Translations under genes and position numbers: made by a program
In this document: one piece after another, positions 11,047 through 24,049 of the stretch
How positions within the stretch are numbered: position 1 is the first letter of the stretch
How the letters are laid out: each line of letters starts with the position of its first letter
Source of the DNA: Sinonovacula constricta
Lineage: Eukaryota; Mollusca; Bivalvia; Cardiida; Solecurtidae
Reading direction: 5' to 3'
DNA length: 64,000 nucleotides
NCBI GenBank assembly: GCA_007844125.1
Contig: CM017557.1
Coordinates: 62,164,911 to 62,228,910, forward strand
The notes under the pieces: generated by a model
The model's input: the letters and a program-made list of their open reading frames with translations, nothing else
The model's database searches: none
Told to the model about the DNA's origin: nothing

Positions 11047-11627
11047 ATCTTAATGAAGTGAAGCTTGAAAAAAATCCAGGCGTAGGCATATACAAACAAG
11101 TTAATGATGTCATATGAAAAACAAACATAAAAAACATCAAGCTATGGTAGAAAAAGAAAGGGCAAATGAAAACAGTAAAAAACAACCAACCATAACTAGT
11201 ACAGTTGATCAGTTACAGATACCGAGATCCAAAATATATATAATAGGCCGAGGATATATCTGCAAAAAGCAGGACGGAATATAGTGTTAAGTAACAAACT
11301 CGTCAATACCTGTGTCTTCACCTTGAGGGATAATGTACATAAATTTACTCTCTGAATACTATCTGCATATTGCGCTGTTTGTCAAATAATAAAACAACAG
11401 ACATCAAAATAGTTGATAAAACACTTTGGGCATTGCTTTCCATTTGTCGTGTTCTCTCATTGGTGTTATGCATAAAACTGGTCAATTTCCTGGTCGCCAA
11501 ACTGTTAACAAACCTAAAGCTTTAGATGAAATTGTAACTTTGTGTGATAAAAATAATTACCATTATCTCACATGTAAATGTATTGTTTAAATATGAACCT
11601 CGTACGTTTTACAAGTAGACATATATT
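11047..11627. other. AT-rich stretch, nothing recognised
   Basis: No feature was recognised between the minisatellite element and the short dispersed repeat. Confidence 0.45.
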
Positions 11628-11718
11628 CCAACTTTATGAGATTTTAGTACATTTGGGAAACCCTGCGAATTATTGGCAGACATGTTACATTATTCACACC
11701 ACATTTTTATGTGTCAAA
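11628..11718 (+). repeat. Dispersed ~88-bp repeat, copy 1
   Basis: From AACTTTATGAGATTTTAG to the TGTCA end it matches 13231-13322 with about five mismatches. Homology stops abruptly on both sides. The aligned frame is open in both copies, but the differences are almost all amino-acid changing, which argues against a conserved gene. Confidence 0.75.
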
Positions 11719-12020
11719 ACCAGCATTGTACTCTTAATTGACTATATGTACTTGTCAATATTTAACAAGAGAAACATATTTTTCTATGTAAAGCCGAACA
11801 TCAACATAATATTAATACGCATGTTTAACGGTTTAACGACTGTTAGTTGAGTTTTACTCTACAGGACTAAATATTGCTGAGTTCGACACTGCACACACTA
11901 TGCCGAAGTTGTTATGCTTCTCACGAACTTCGATACACATGACTGACTTGAGGTCTAAGTGAATTGAGCGAAGCCATTGTTCATAGAAATGTTTCAATAT
12001 GTCTTACCATTAAATAATAA

Positions 12021-12658
12021 GAATATATGACAAAGTCCTATGAGTATTGCAACATATACCAAACTCCGAAAAGGCACAGAACAAAGGTATTTCACATGCA
12101 AGCCAAGCGAAAAGTAAGAACAAATTTGTGATGAGTCATTTAAGGAAAAGAGCAACCCGACAGTTACCGCCTTGGAACGGTCAGTCGGCAATATGGACCG
12201 ACTGGGGTGCTTTAACCGGTTTGACAGAGCTCTAACCTCGCACTTCCTGACGAGTTTCTCAAATGCAAGTAACGAAAAGAAAAACGATCTATTTGAAAAC
12301 AAAATGTCCATGCGCTGATATTTTCTATACGTTATGACGAAAGTAGTGACGTCATTGAAAAATAATGTCCACATAGTGTTAAGAAAAGGAATATGGTATT
12401 ATTTCGATTTGAAAAACACAAAAATGGTTGACCACAAATAAAATTAACTTTCTGAATCATGAACAAACATGACCAGAGACGAATAAATGATTGTAGCATC
12501 CTGTTCATGTGAAGATGGAATTTAAAAACCAAATTTCAGTGTCCATCAAAGGAAATACACGTAAAAATCCTTTGGAATGAATTAAATGACAACAAAGATT
12601 ACATGCACGGGGAGATTTTTTACGACCGCCACACTGCACAAGTAACATTGTTGTGATG
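12021..12658 (+). mobile_element. R640 non-coding repeat, full-length copy
   Basis: It runs from GAATATATGACAAAGTCC to GCACAAGTAACATTGTTGTG and aligns along its whole length with 62666-63300. Internal landmarks are TACCGCCTTGGAACGGTCAG, a perfect 7-bp hairpin (12182-12188 with 12198-12204), AGTGACGTCATTGAAAA and CGACCGCCACACTGCACAAG. No conserved frame spans it; the 126-residue minus-strand frame inside is not shared by the other copies. The superfamily is unknown. No clear TSD or terminal inverted repeat was seen. Confidence 0.85.
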
Positions 12659-13230
12659 TTGTAATGTCACAATATGTCTCAATTATAAATAAATCACCAC
12701 GAACGTGCGGATTATTCGTCTTAGTTAAATATAAAAAACAAACTTATCATAAACAAAATTTCCCGCTTGCGGGAGTATTTCGCTAAAAAAACGTTTCACC
12801 AGCACGGCGACCTTGTATAAATTAATGTTCAAATGCACACGCATCAACAGCAAACTTTAAAGTTTAATACATGTACATGTACATGTACTATGGCCTGGGT
12901 GATTAAAGATGGCTAAAATGTTTCATTCCGGGATTCCGGCTCTAAAGAACATTATTTAATTTATTTAATTTACAGAATAAAATATTAACTGGAAACCAGC
13001 ATCATAAAAAAGGGAATTTATTAGAATTCTTTTTATTTTTTGACGATGAAGCAGAAAAAATATTTACATAAATATGAATTTATTAAAATTAAAAAAAAAC
13101 ACGATTCTATTTAATTTAATAAACACGGTGTTGTATTTATTTATTAATATTATCAAATTTACCTGTATTTAAAACAGGTTTTTGCTTGACTTAGAGTGAT
13201 TTGTTTCCGTTTTCAGGTGGCAACGCGTCG
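12659..13230. other. Very AT-rich stretch, nothing recognised
   Basis: It contains an 18-base (ACATGT)n-like run near 12870 and poly-A/T patches. No gene was seen. Confidence 0.45.
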
Positions 13231-13547
13231 GTGAACTTTATGAGATTTTAGTACATTTGAGAAACCATGCGAATTATTGGCAGACATATGACATTATTCA
13301 CACCACATTTTTATATGTCAGACGATCTCATATGCCTTATGCACAAAAGAAAGACCCGCGACAATTCTCTTCACGCATTCTAGGAAATCTAAGACTACTA
13401 GGCAATGAAGATTCGATGAGTCAAAAAGTAATTTCTTATGTCATGGGTCTGACGTATACGACATTATATGAGGAGACACTATTTATATCATTTTTTAAGA
13501 TAAAATGCTTCTTACCAGAAATAACTATTTTTTATTTCCAAAAATAA
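13215..13547 (+). pseudogene. Dispersed repeat copy 2 with exon-like open frame
   Basis: A good splice-acceptor-like sequence, GTTTCCGTTTTCAG, ends at 13216. It is followed by a frame that stays open to 13547 and reads WQRVGELYEILVHL, with later QFSSRILGNLRLLGNEDS. The first ~90 bases (13231-13322) repeat 11628-11718. No start codon is needed if it is an internal exon, but no donor site or domain was recognised, and copy 1 lacks the downstream part. Either a relic of an unknown gene or a chance frame. Confidence 0.25.
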
Positions 13548-13699
13548 CTTTGCTCAGTATAACCCAAACGTCCATCAGTTTCATGGAATAATAATATTTT
13601 ACTAACCAAAGATCATTTAAGTGATTTATTTGGTGCTTTTAAACATATGTGAAGATGATTTTTTCTGTATTTTCTTGCTTTCTCTTTTAGAAATCGCAG

Positions 13700-13895
13700 C
13701 GACAATTTTATGGTCATCGGTGACGTCCAGCTACGTTGATGGAAAAGGATACCAGACAAGTGTGTGAGTTAGTAGGAAGACCTTCTAACATTTAGAACTT
13801 CGCTCGACCGAGACTCGAACCCTCTCGGTGATAGGCGAGCAGTCAGAATGCGTTACAAGTTCGCAACTCTACCACTATGTCATGGGTGCACCCCC
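13700..13895 (-). mobile_element. SINE family S2, diverged copy
   Basis: On the minus strand it shows an A-box-like CATAGTGGTAGAG, a B-box GGTTCGAGTCTC, an AGGTCTTCC body and a tail AGCTGGACGTCACCGATGACC. This is collinear with the copy at 5667-5912. No TSD was found. Confidence 0.75.
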
Positions 13896-15574
13896 ACCCC
13901 AGTGCTCCCCCTGGGTTTTGTTTTTGGTCCGAGCCAACCAGTGAGCCAAATTTGAAAATTATAAGCCACTTTTTTATTTCATGAGCCATTTTTATGAGCC
14001 AAATTTACGCGTCAATTTTAATGTTGATTTTGTCGAATGTAACTCGTCACAAACACACTTTCGGCTGCTGTCTGCTCACCTCGTTATTATGTATCTAATT
14101 GTATCATTAGCTGTTATTAATCGACAGTCCGGTACTGTCCAATTAATGATCGCAACAAACATTCGGCTGGCAGTCCCCTGTTTTCCCGACGTCAGATAGA
14201 TAAATGAGACAACCAAGAACTCTAAGAGAGAACTATATTTTATATAGTAAATATTTCCATTTCATGGAATTGTATTCGATTTAGTGGTTTACGCCGTTAT
14301 CCTTTTAACTATTCGTATAGTATTCTTATCTTTCTTTGAAAAGGCATTTATCAAGGGAGGTCTTATGTCCACCTTCCGGAGGATTTAGCGAGAATGAAAA
14401 GGGATCGGTTGTGATTCACGAATACTAGCATACATTACTTCTTCAATCAAGCAGCTAGGAATGTATTTCTGTAAAACATCTAATAAAGGATATCCTAGGA
14501 ATTTCCCCTGGGTCCTTTTTCAATTATGTCCTATCAGTTATCGGACCGTATGTGTTACATGAAACGGACAGAAACAAGATGCCGATATTTACTAAATGAT
14601 AAACACATATAAAATAATCAAATAACTACAGTAAATAAAGTAAGACAAAGGATTATAGTTATAATCACAGAAAGAGAAAACGTAATGTTTGTGCGATTCA
14701 TAAGTGAAACAAATATTGGGAAGTTGTTAAAGCAAGTGAATGTGAAAATATTGATCGATGACTCAAGAATCTACCAATAACAATGTCGGAAATACATTTG
14801 TCGGAAGAATCAGGAATATATATTTTGTCTTAGTGAAAAGTAAAAGGCGTTTGAAAACATGGCTACTTTTTGTTGCCTACGAAATTAACTACATGTAGTG
14901 ATGGTACATGGCTATTGAAAAAAAAACATATAAAAATACGCATGGATCGACTATAAGTACCCTTTTTATTTAACAATAAAACAATTTATACGCAAAAAGC
15001 TGTAATGTTTTACATTTAAACTAAATCTGATGGTAGCCATTTGAGCTTGCAATTTTATAAACACTTCTCTATTGTTCTAAAGCTTTTGTTCATAATTAAG
15101 TAATATTAATTAGAGTAAACATACACTCGCCTTCTAATAAAACAGAGTAATTGATTACAATGTTTGGTAGGGAAATCTTTGGAACTTTTTTTAAACGATA
15201 CATGTATAGTGTACACAATGTTGAGCATTTGCCGAAGCATAGTTATTTTAAAACTTACAGTAAGGTTTTGATACAATTTTAACTACATTTTTGTTAAACT
15301 TTTGTATGTATAAGTCCTATTGAAAAGTGTTCATTTTATCGAATTAGTCAAAAATGTGTATATATAATACCTATTTTTTATATATAACATATTTTGAATA
15401 TGTCGAGGCTTAATATCTACAAAAAACAGTTATGTTTCATCTTGAAGTACTTACCTCTAGAAGTAAGATTTAAGTTTATATGGGTAAATATATTAAATAT
15501 GACATTTTTAAAAACATAACAAATACATCCGTAGAAAAATGCAGATTGTGTATTCAAAGCGTTTCGCTGTAAAT
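13896..15574. other. AT-rich stretch, no supported gene
   Basis: One 72-residue frame at 13981-14199 starts among GAGCCA repeats and shows no motif. Nothing else was seen. Confidence 0.45.
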
Positions 15575-15830
15575 ATAGAATAATAAAAACAAAAATACAA
15601 GGCCTTATGAGTATTGCATCATGTATTTAAATTATAAATAATAATGCAAACCCGGTTTAACAACAATTTAGCTCTTCGTGATGGGTTTCTCAAATGCAGC
15701 CAGGAAAGAAGACACATCCCTTTGAATGAAAACTGTCCAAATGACGAGTATTCTTAGAACTAAGTTATGACGTCTTTTAAAAAAGTAGTGACGTTATTAA
15801 AAATGTTTACATTGTATTTTAAAGATGAGA
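15575..15830 (+). mobile_element. R640 repeat, diverged and internally deleted
   Basis: It begins with AAGGCCTTATGAGTATTGCA and resumes with CTTCGTGATGGGTTTCTCAA, AACTGTCCAAATGACG and AGTAGTGACGTTATTAAAAA in family order. The hairpin core is missing. Confidence 0.6.
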
Positions 15831-16671
15831 CAAATAATATTTCTAGTACAGGAACTTCACAAAACAAAACTGATTTCAATAATTTGATTTTGTCAAGCTT
15901 TGTACAATGTATCTACTTTTAAAAATAAGAATATCCCGGAATAACACGACAAATTGCAACTATCAAACATTGTTATTTGTTGTTTAAACTATTAATTATG
16001 CACATCATGCATGCCAAGAGAAAATATTGAATCCCATTAATTAACTTTTAATGTTCATTTCCCATTGGGCGTTTCATAATTTAACAGGTTCGTGTAAAAA
16101 AGCATTTCCTGCGAGTGCCGTTAAAAAAATTAACACACTGTTTGTTTACAAAACTATGTAGTTTGGAATTCAAAGCTACACAACAGCTTGCTTGAGGTAT
16201 ATTCCTTGTATCAGATACTGTTTATCAGTGTAAGCATTGTTTGGTAACGACCAACAACCAGAGAAGCAGACTTGCTGAATATCTACGGATTAAAGACTTT
16301 GAACCGACATAGTTTTACAGTTGTCTGTTATATTAAACTTTTCCTGCTCAGTTTTATTGGATATTAAATGTTACTGTATGAGAAGGACAAGCTTTACGTT
16401 TTTGTCTAAAAGAAATGCCAAATCCAACTTACAGTCGCGTTCCACAAATAAATTGGCCTGATGATTAGCTGTAAACAAAATTTTCATTATATGATAAACA
16501 ATGTTACCACCGATCAGAGTTTAACATGCAGTTCGTCTTTCTTGGATATTAGATGTACTGCAAGTGTTATGTTTGTATTCTTTGAAAAATACTTAATATT
16601 TGCAATTAAACGAATGTAGCATACAGAAAGTCGACCGTTATTTTTATCTTATTTGAAACTACGTTTATCAG
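15831..16671. other. AT-rich stretch, nothing recognised
   Basis: No coding-like frame or repeat match was noticed. Confidence 0.45.
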
Positions 16672-16790
16672 GTGTGCAACAAATGCTTAGTGGCGCTGGC
16701 AGTACAACATTTGGCTGTCACACAAGAGGTGTCTGATTCAAATTGTGTGAGAACCAAAAATGTTTGCCCTTATAACATTTTAGGCTTTTT
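16672..16790 (+). mobile_element. tRNA-like SINE fragment (family S3), copy 1
   Basis: TGGCTGTCACACAAGAGGTG and TGTGAGAACCAAAAATG parallel the copy at 17845-17930. A decayed B box lies in TGATTCAAATTG. The two copies are only 1.1 kb apart. Confidence 0.5.
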
Positions 16791-17154
16791 CTTATTCTTC
16801 TTCTTTCATAATAACAGCCACAGGATTTTATCGATCGTTTATCTATTTAATTGTCAGAAATTTACGAAAACACTATTTTAAAAATTGTATAAACACACAA
16901 AAATGCTTTTAAAATTGGCCATTGATAATTATGTCAAATCGGCACCCAAAACGTTATTTTCTAGACAGTTATAAACGTAGTGTCATGTCTGACGTTTCGT
17001 GCCACTGATCCAACTGCCACAGGTTGTAACCAATTATATAGTATGTTGTCTTGGAGTCAGGAATCTATTTTATGTTTTTTTAGTTTTATGTTGTATTGTT
17101 TTATATTATAAGCCAAAAGGTAATAAAAGAAACAACAAAATCTGATTAAAATTA

Positions 17155-17215
17155 TGTGGGATTCGAACCCGGGGGATCTTGGTTGGCAGCCCAGTGCTCT
17201 TTGTCTTGGTATATG
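17155..17215 (-). mobile_element. tRNA-like 3' half
   Basis: On the minus strand, GAGCACTGGGCTGCCAACC followed by CCCGGGTTCGAATCCCACAT reads like an anticodon arm and a T-arm with a perfect B box. The 5' half is not convincing, so this is a tRNA pseudogene or SINE head fragment. Confidence 0.5.
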
Positions 17216-17844
17216 TCTGACTTATTAAGCTTTTTCATTTAAATAGCGACCGGAGCAATGATTGCAGTGAAATTTGAAATTTTACTTATGTTAAACATTT
17301 GAAGGGTTTCAAATTGCGCTTACCAGTTCATTTGTATTAAAATCGCGCTTATTGAGTGAGTGTCCATCTGCTTTAGTTATGGCCAGTATTTTGTGCCATA
17401 TGCTCCTTGTTTTAAAATATATTGTGTGTATGTAATATGCTTTAGTACCTTTTCTCGCAGATAATATGGCTTTAAATATAAGATCCTTTATTTTTGATAT
17501 ATTCCCCTGAGTGATATTGTATTGTGCATTTCCAGTATGCTATTATTTCTGTTTACTTTGCATTTCGGTTATCTCTTTTCGTCTACTTTACAACATTATA
17601 CAATATAGTGTAAAATACAAGACTATAAAGGCGTTAAACTTTTGCTCTGCATGATACTAGAATTATAATACATGGTAACAACTGTAAGATTTTTAGTGAC
17701 ACGCAGATATATCCATGCTTTTCTTTCTGTGTGACAAAGTGACTAGGATTTTAAAGATGATTTTGCTTATTTGAACTTGCAAAGAACACACACGCACAAA
17801 CATTACGGACACATACATGGGTTAAAAGATATATTTATTTAGCA
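17216..17844. other. AT-rich stretch, nothing recognised
   Basis: No feature was recognised between the two tRNA-like fragments. Confidence 0.45.
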
Positions 17845-18020
17845 GTTAGCTGTCGGTAGAACACTGGACTGTTACACAAGAGGTGCTTGGATTGAATCAT
17901 ACGAGAACCAAGCATGTTATTATTTTTGATACACTCTTTGGCGCTGTCTGCATTCTCATATTAACATCTACTGCATTAAAATAACTAATCTTTCAGACGT
18001 AAGTCGGGCAGGTCCAGGAA
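17845..18020 (+). mobile_element. tRNA-like SINE fragment (family S3), copy 2
   Basis: AGTTAGCTGTCGGTAGAACA resembles an A-box region, GGACTGTTACACAAGAGG an anticodon arm, and TTGGATTGAATCATACGAG a decayed B box. It aligns with 16672-16790. Confidence 0.55.
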
Positions 18021-18599
18021 CAAAGAAAAACACGTAATTTGAAATTGGTAAAACGTCTATGATCATTGTATCCAATCGGCATCCGTTACCATTTTTTTTG
18101 CAAAAGGTGAGAACAGAAATCTATGTTAGGAGCAAGTAATTCAAAGTTTTGCTACAAAGCTGTCCTTCAATCCTGCTTAATGTTCTCTTTCTACAAGTTA
18201 ATCTTACAAAATCTGTATTGTATAGTAACACATACTTTACACTGTAAATTAATTTTATGCAAACATAGAACAAATAAATTTAACAATACTTTTGTATGCA
18301 CCTTTTCTAATATTTTAAACTGTACTCAATATTGATCTTTTATGTTATATAAATTTTATGTTTTGTAAAATAAATTTAAATTCATCGTCGTGAAAGTTTG
18401 TTCAAAATTATTCATATAATGTCCACACTACTTTGTTCTGTTGTAATTAAAAAGCCATATTTAAATTATATAAACATAGATTGAGCGTTAAAATGAAAAT
18501 AAAATCTACCTTACCTGTAGTCAATTTACCAGAATCGTCTATATTTTACAGCAACATATTTGTCTAAACGGAGTGAAAATGCAATACAATGGTGTGTAT

Positions 18600-18660
18600 T
18601 TTCAAATTTGGGTATATGTTGCAATGCTCGTAAGACTTGGTGGTCATTTTTCTCTATTCA
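18600..18660 (-). mobile_element. R640 5'-end fragment
   Basis: On the minus strand, AAGTCTTACGAGCATTGCA, ACATATACCC and AAATTTGAAAATACACA match the first ~60 bases of R640. Nothing beyond that aligns. Confidence 0.55.
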
Positions 18661-20179
18661 ATATGGCAAAAATAATAACGATTCTGAAAATTGTCCATTG
18701 CTTGTATTCAACCGTAAAAAGCATGTTTGGTATTTGCATTATTCACAGTTTACTATGATAAATGTTTATTGAAAGCCAAGACACGTTGTTGCCATATTTT
18801 AAACAATGACAAAACAAAAATGTTAAATTGATGTAATAACGAAAACTAATCTAAAGATTACATTAATTATGCAGGACTCGCAAGTCATGAGACACTGTCA
18901 ATTTCCACTTCATTAGGTGTTGATTGTCATTCCTTATTGATTTTTTTATTATGAAGCTGGTCAATGAAAACCATACTCACCATATTGCAATCCTCCAAAT
19001 AAACACAATGTAAAACAAGCGTGGTCAAATTTGTCAATTGGATTAAGAAAATTGCTCTCTACGAGACACTTTTAATTAAACAATCAAAAATGATTGTGTA
19101 CTAGCTTATTTCAGTAAAAGGTAAAAGCAATGCTGATCTTCTATTGATGCCGTTGATATATGTATAAATCAACCATACAAAGCTCAATTAAACCCACGAG
19201 ATTGCGCCTCAGAACTTTACCATAGTGGCGCTTCACACAAGACTGGACTCAATGTCCATCGCGAACACATTTCACTGTACATGCATATAACGAATACCTA
19301 TAACACGTTCCGGCATGTTTACCGAGTGAAGGGTGCTGGATCCTTCTACGTATATTTGTCAGTTTTGTTAGTTGTTACTATTAATAGTTTTGAAGGGACA
19401 CAATGCATTCGTAACAATACCTTCTTCTGCCCTTGGATCTGTACAGCATGTCAAATATATATATATAAATTCTTGATCTAGTTTCTTATTTAAAAATTCA
19501 GCGAAGCATTCCTGGTCTGCTGGCAGAGAATATTTGCAGGTCTCTTTTGTGCATTATCCATATAAAGCCGTCTGGCGGATTGTTGCGTGATGTAATCAAT
19601 GACAAAATGTCTGCCAAGAAGCCAGCAGTTGCGAGTGGAGAGATATGTTATTTCAGTGATCTTACCCGATTAGTGCCTGAAATAAATAAATTCCCATACA
19701 CACTGCAGTGCAGTTGCAATTATTTATATAATAGCTACATTGTACCAATTGATAAATGCTGTGAGTTACTGTATCAATACTTTTTCGATTCTTAATAAAA
19801 GTAAAACAGTAAATCTTAACTGAATAGGAGTGCGATATGAAGGAAGCTGAATTCTTTGATATATTTTAAATAAATTTATTTTTTGTCTTAGATAATATTT
19901 TGTGAATGATTTCAATTACTTCAGATAAAAAGTCTGTAATGTTTAAACCATACCATTGTAAATAAGCAATTTAAAAGTATTTCTTTGAAAATACAATGAA
20001 GGCTTCACTTTTATGTTTCTTTATAAAAAGATCGAAACATAGGTAAACTGCGTGAAGATTAATTTAGCTGCGTCTTCCATGTGCGAATAAACCATCTGAT
20101 GTCTAGCATGACCTTATGAATGCAATTACGTTTGCCAAAACGGCGTTAATATTATTTCGTCTTTTTTATCTTCCAAGAT
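18661..20179. other. AT-rich stretch, one weak coding-like frame
   Basis: The frame at 19547-19795 has a less AT-biased middle (MSAKKPAVASGEICYFSDL), but no splice context, start context or family was recognised. It may be chance. Confidence 0.35.
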
Positions 20180-20320
20180 CTTTTTTTGCAATTTCTAATT
20201 ATTCCCTAGTTAAAAATGTTCCTGACGTTTCAGACTTTCCTTTGGCAATATGATATTTTTGAATTTTACCGATTTAACTAATGTTGCACGCGAATTGTTG
20301 TTTATCAACTGTTAATCACG
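20180..20320 (+). repeat. Medium repeat family M, copy 1
   Basis: GACGTTTCAGACTTTCCTTTGG through GTTGCACGCGAATTG and CACGCAATAATGACG aligns with 33000-33120, and more weakly with 28775-28870. No coding frame is present. Confidence 0.6.
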
Positions 20321-20639
20321 CAATAATGACGCACATTATTTTAACATTAAGAAAATAAACTAGTTTAACATTTCCTTTTCATTCTTCTTATTAAATTTAG
20401 GACTGGAAACCCTTTGTTTTAATGATGTAATTATAGTCAGTCGTAGTAACTTGGCTGTAAAGTTTTGTAGGAAATAAAGATTCTGGTGGCATTCCTCTTA
20501 ATAAAAACAAACAGTCATTAAATGAGGTATGCTTCTTATTAGACGTATTGTATCTGGTTTACTCAACTACTATGCTTACATTATTTGAATAGGTAAATAA
20601 GAAAAGGTCATATCAAAATTTCCACAGGTATTTAAATTT

Positions 20640-20830
20640 AATCTACCTCTAGACAAAGGCAAGCATGGTAAATATAAATGTGACAAAAACACAGAGACGA
20701 GACATAACATACGAAAACAACAACAACATCAGTTACCGCCCTGGAACGGTCAGTCGGCAAAAAGACCGACTGGGTTGCTTAAACTTGGTTTGTGGAGCGC
20801 TCCAACCTCACACTTTTCTATCAAACAAAC
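20640..20830 (+). mobile_element. R640-related copy with distinct 5' part
   Basis: It carries the family core TACCGCCCTGGAACGGTCAG, the hairpin CAGTCGG/CCGACTG with an 8-base loop, and GCTTAAACTTGGTTTGTGG. The 5' part, GACAAAAACACAGAGACG, is not that of 12021-12658 but matches the lead of the composite element at 10490. It is thus a second subfamily and the link between R640 and the minisatellite. Confidence 0.75.
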
Positions 20831-21654
20831 AGTGTAAATAAAAATATCCCGTCAAAGTAAAACAACGAACAGTTAGCAGCTACATCGGGAGTTAAAACAG
20901 ATACAATGAACTTATATACATACATAATATTCATGACTTTAAATGATTATATCTAGATGGGCTTCATTGTCAGTTTAGATATTGAAACGCTTTTATTTAC
21001 AGCTTAATTTACATATTTTGTATTCTATTTTCTCAAAGATGTTCTTTTATTCTAGAGCATGATTGTTATCTTGTAAGAAATTAAGAAGAAATAATTATAG
21101 TTGATACATGTTATATGTTTAAATAAAAACAGATCTCCTATATTTCCGGGACTGTAATTCATTTTATACTTTGCAACGTTTCTTAAAATCAATGGATTCG
21201 TAATTATTATGCATTTATCTTAAGTTGATTTGGATGAAACGGCGTTGATACACAACAAAACGTGTATCATCACAAATAATAAACACGATGAAAAATTAAT
21301 TCTTGGTTATTCCCATTCACCTAATATTTATTGTTTCATATACGGAAGAATAGCTGTCTGAAAGAACACGATTGAAACGCCAACGCGAGAATTTGCTCTC
21401 CTTTTTCTTATATGATATCTGTAGTGTGAAAAGGTCAGTTTTACTTTAATTTAGGCGAAATATGGTAATTCGCCAGTTGGCTTTTGAATGGCTATTTCGA
21501 CATATCTGACGATGACAACTTTATCAATGAAATTTGAAAAAGTAAACTAACTGGTCACAAAATTAAAAGACTAAGGCATATGAATTGAAACCTGTGTCTT
21601 ATCCAAAAAGATTAAGAAAAAGTTAAAATTAACTAATCTCTTTTGCCAATTGAC

Positions 21655-21725
21655 TGACAGCTCTAAGGCGGTAACTTTTGGGTTTGCTCTTTTTGCTCTT
21701 TTTGTTTTTTAACTCATCATATATT
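21655..21725 (-). mobile_element. R640 internal fragment
   Basis: On the minus strand it reads TGATGAGTTAAAAAACAAAA, AGAGCAAACCC and GTTACCGCCTTAGAGC, matching the middle of R640 up to the start of the hairpin. Confidence 0.65.
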
Positions 21726-23350
21726 AGGATTTTGTTAATTTCCTTATTCAGGAATCAAGATCAGGGCTGTAGAATTGTGATGAGATAGTGATTTGAACGG
21801 AGTTGAGTATAAAATTAAACGATACCGTCATCATATCGCCATATTATACAGGAAAAAACAAAACTGAGATATTTTACTTGAAATCAACTTCAAACTCTTA
21901 ACACATCTCTTATGATTTGCCATTATTTGTTTTAAAAAGGTCTATGTTTTGTATTTCGGTCAGTTCTACTGATTTTAATTTATCGTCCCAATAGGTTTTT
22001 CTCATGATAAAAGCATCTGTAAAAATCAATGATGATTATTTAGTTAATAATTGCTTGTTGGTGAACAGTACAGTTCGAAATGCCAGTCAATTATCAGGCA
22101 GCATAACAAACACGATGCAAAATGGACATTTTACTATACTAAAAATCCCAAAAATAAATTCAAAAAGACAAAATTAAATCTATAGAAAAATAAAATAAAA
22201 TTAACGGTAACAAATGAAAAACTTATACTTTTAACAACATGTAAGACGAATTTAACATTTCCATCATACTTAATGTATGTTATCATTACACAAAATAAAA
22301 AACAAACAAACGAAACAAACATACACTACATGGATCAAGTAATCAATTATAAACCATGCCTTGCTACAGCATATTAGCAAGTCGTGCGACTGACAAAAGC
22401 GTTATGTTATTTCTTAATCTTTTTTCACTCTATTATAAGATCAAATAGTCAATTAAGTATTTTATTCTGTTTTAAAATGTTCAATTAAAATTGGAAATAA
22501 AATAAAAAGAAACAGACAATCCCAATTTTATCTCATCTTTTTAAAATCAATAAAAGCAAAAAAAAACAACAACAAAACAGCACAAGCATGTTGCTTGTTT
22601 ATAAACGTATATTTCCTGGTTAAAAATGTTCCTTTGTTCTGTTTCTTCATTTAAAATCCAAGGCCATAAAAGCTTCCCTATTTGAGATGAGGTCTTTGTG
22701 ATCGCATGGATCGTATACAATGCCATTATTCAAAGATTTCAACATAAAATACGTATCATACAAGTTTAATGAGTGTGATTAATGTGAAAACATGTAACTG
22801 CCGTACCTAATTAAACATTGCAGAAGTAATGGCTTCAATTAATTATAAAGTACTTTCGAAATAAGATTTTGTTTCTGAAATAATGAGACGGAAACCTATT
22901 AAAATAATAAATAAATGTTATAATTTGTGAAAGCCTTTTTAGTAAACTTTGCTTGAGATGAGTGTACATTGTTGATAAAAAAATTTCCTCTTTTCGCGTA
23001 CACACAAAACGACAGACTTTCTTTACAATTGAAATCCGGTCATATAGCATATATATCTTCATATTAAAATTACTCAATGAGGATATCTTTATTTTTTTTA
23101 ATGCAAGCAACTGACTAAAATATATCGTTAACATGTTTATTTCTTGTCAAATCGCACCGTGACATTCTCTAATTATTGATTGAGGAAGACCTTTTAGACA
23201 CTAATATTAATTGTAGACTAGGTAATTGTGTAAAAGTTGGTTGTGCTAATTCCGTTTAAAAGCTGGTTGTGTTAATAATTTCATTTAAAATCTTTGATTA
23301 TTTAAAGAGGTAGTTTTGAAATGATATATCGTTAACTAGATATTGAAGCA
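21726..23350. other. AT-rich stretch, no supported gene
   Basis: The minus-strand frames at 22134-22322 and 22835-23134 are Phe/Ile/Lys-rich products of AT bias and carry no motif. Confidence 0.45.
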
Positions 23351-23462
23351 AGTGTTCACGATATGTTATTCTAGTAAAGGGCATTTAAGATCTGCTTCAG
23401 TCGAACCCTCTCTATGGATAACTGAACTTTCTGTGTTAGATGTTTAATTTAATAAACAAATA
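23351..23462 (+). mobile_element. SINE 3' tail fragment (family S4)
   Basis: AGTGTTCACGATATGTTATT, AGATCTGCTTCAGTCGAACC, GGATAACTGAAC and a closing AATAAACAAATAG follow the order of the S4 copy at 60742-61050 and of the fragment at 31955-32095. Confidence 0.6.
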
Positions 23463-24049
23463 GACATAAAATTCCGGAGACGATATCTCGCGAACCTGGT
23501 AATACTAGGGACAACATATCTTAAACGGTTCAAACCCTGGTTAGTTGATGTGGGCTCATTTGTGTAGACCACACAAGATCACGACACACAAGCTACACAA
23601 GTATACATCGATTTGTCTCTGTTCCGACTTAATACGTGTACTTCCGCCTAAGCCAATGTTCCTAAGTCATATTCAAACCAAACTAGTTCTTGTTCGTATA
23701 GTCGCTGAAATATAATTTCACCCCATAATTATAACAAGACAATTCTAATTAAGATAAACGTAAGAGGCTGAGGGAAGATTAATTGTCTCCCATGGAACGT
23801 AAAGAAATGAATAATTAACACATACAAAAGCAAATCTGAATTATGATTATGCAATAAATATAGTCATATGTTTAACCTTCATCTGTAAAACAGACAACAC
23901 TTTGTTCGAATGCATGCATATACAGAAATAGGATAATTGGTTTTTTTAATAATAAAAATTAACTTTGAAAACGAATATTTTATTTTAAACCTTTTCATAT
24001 ATAGTCGATTGGGAAACAGGTTCTTGAAATGCATATATATCCTTTCTAA

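Noticed and set aside
11994..12374. 126-residue minus-strand frame, the longest in the window
   Set aside because: It lies within R640 and is not preserved in the other copies.
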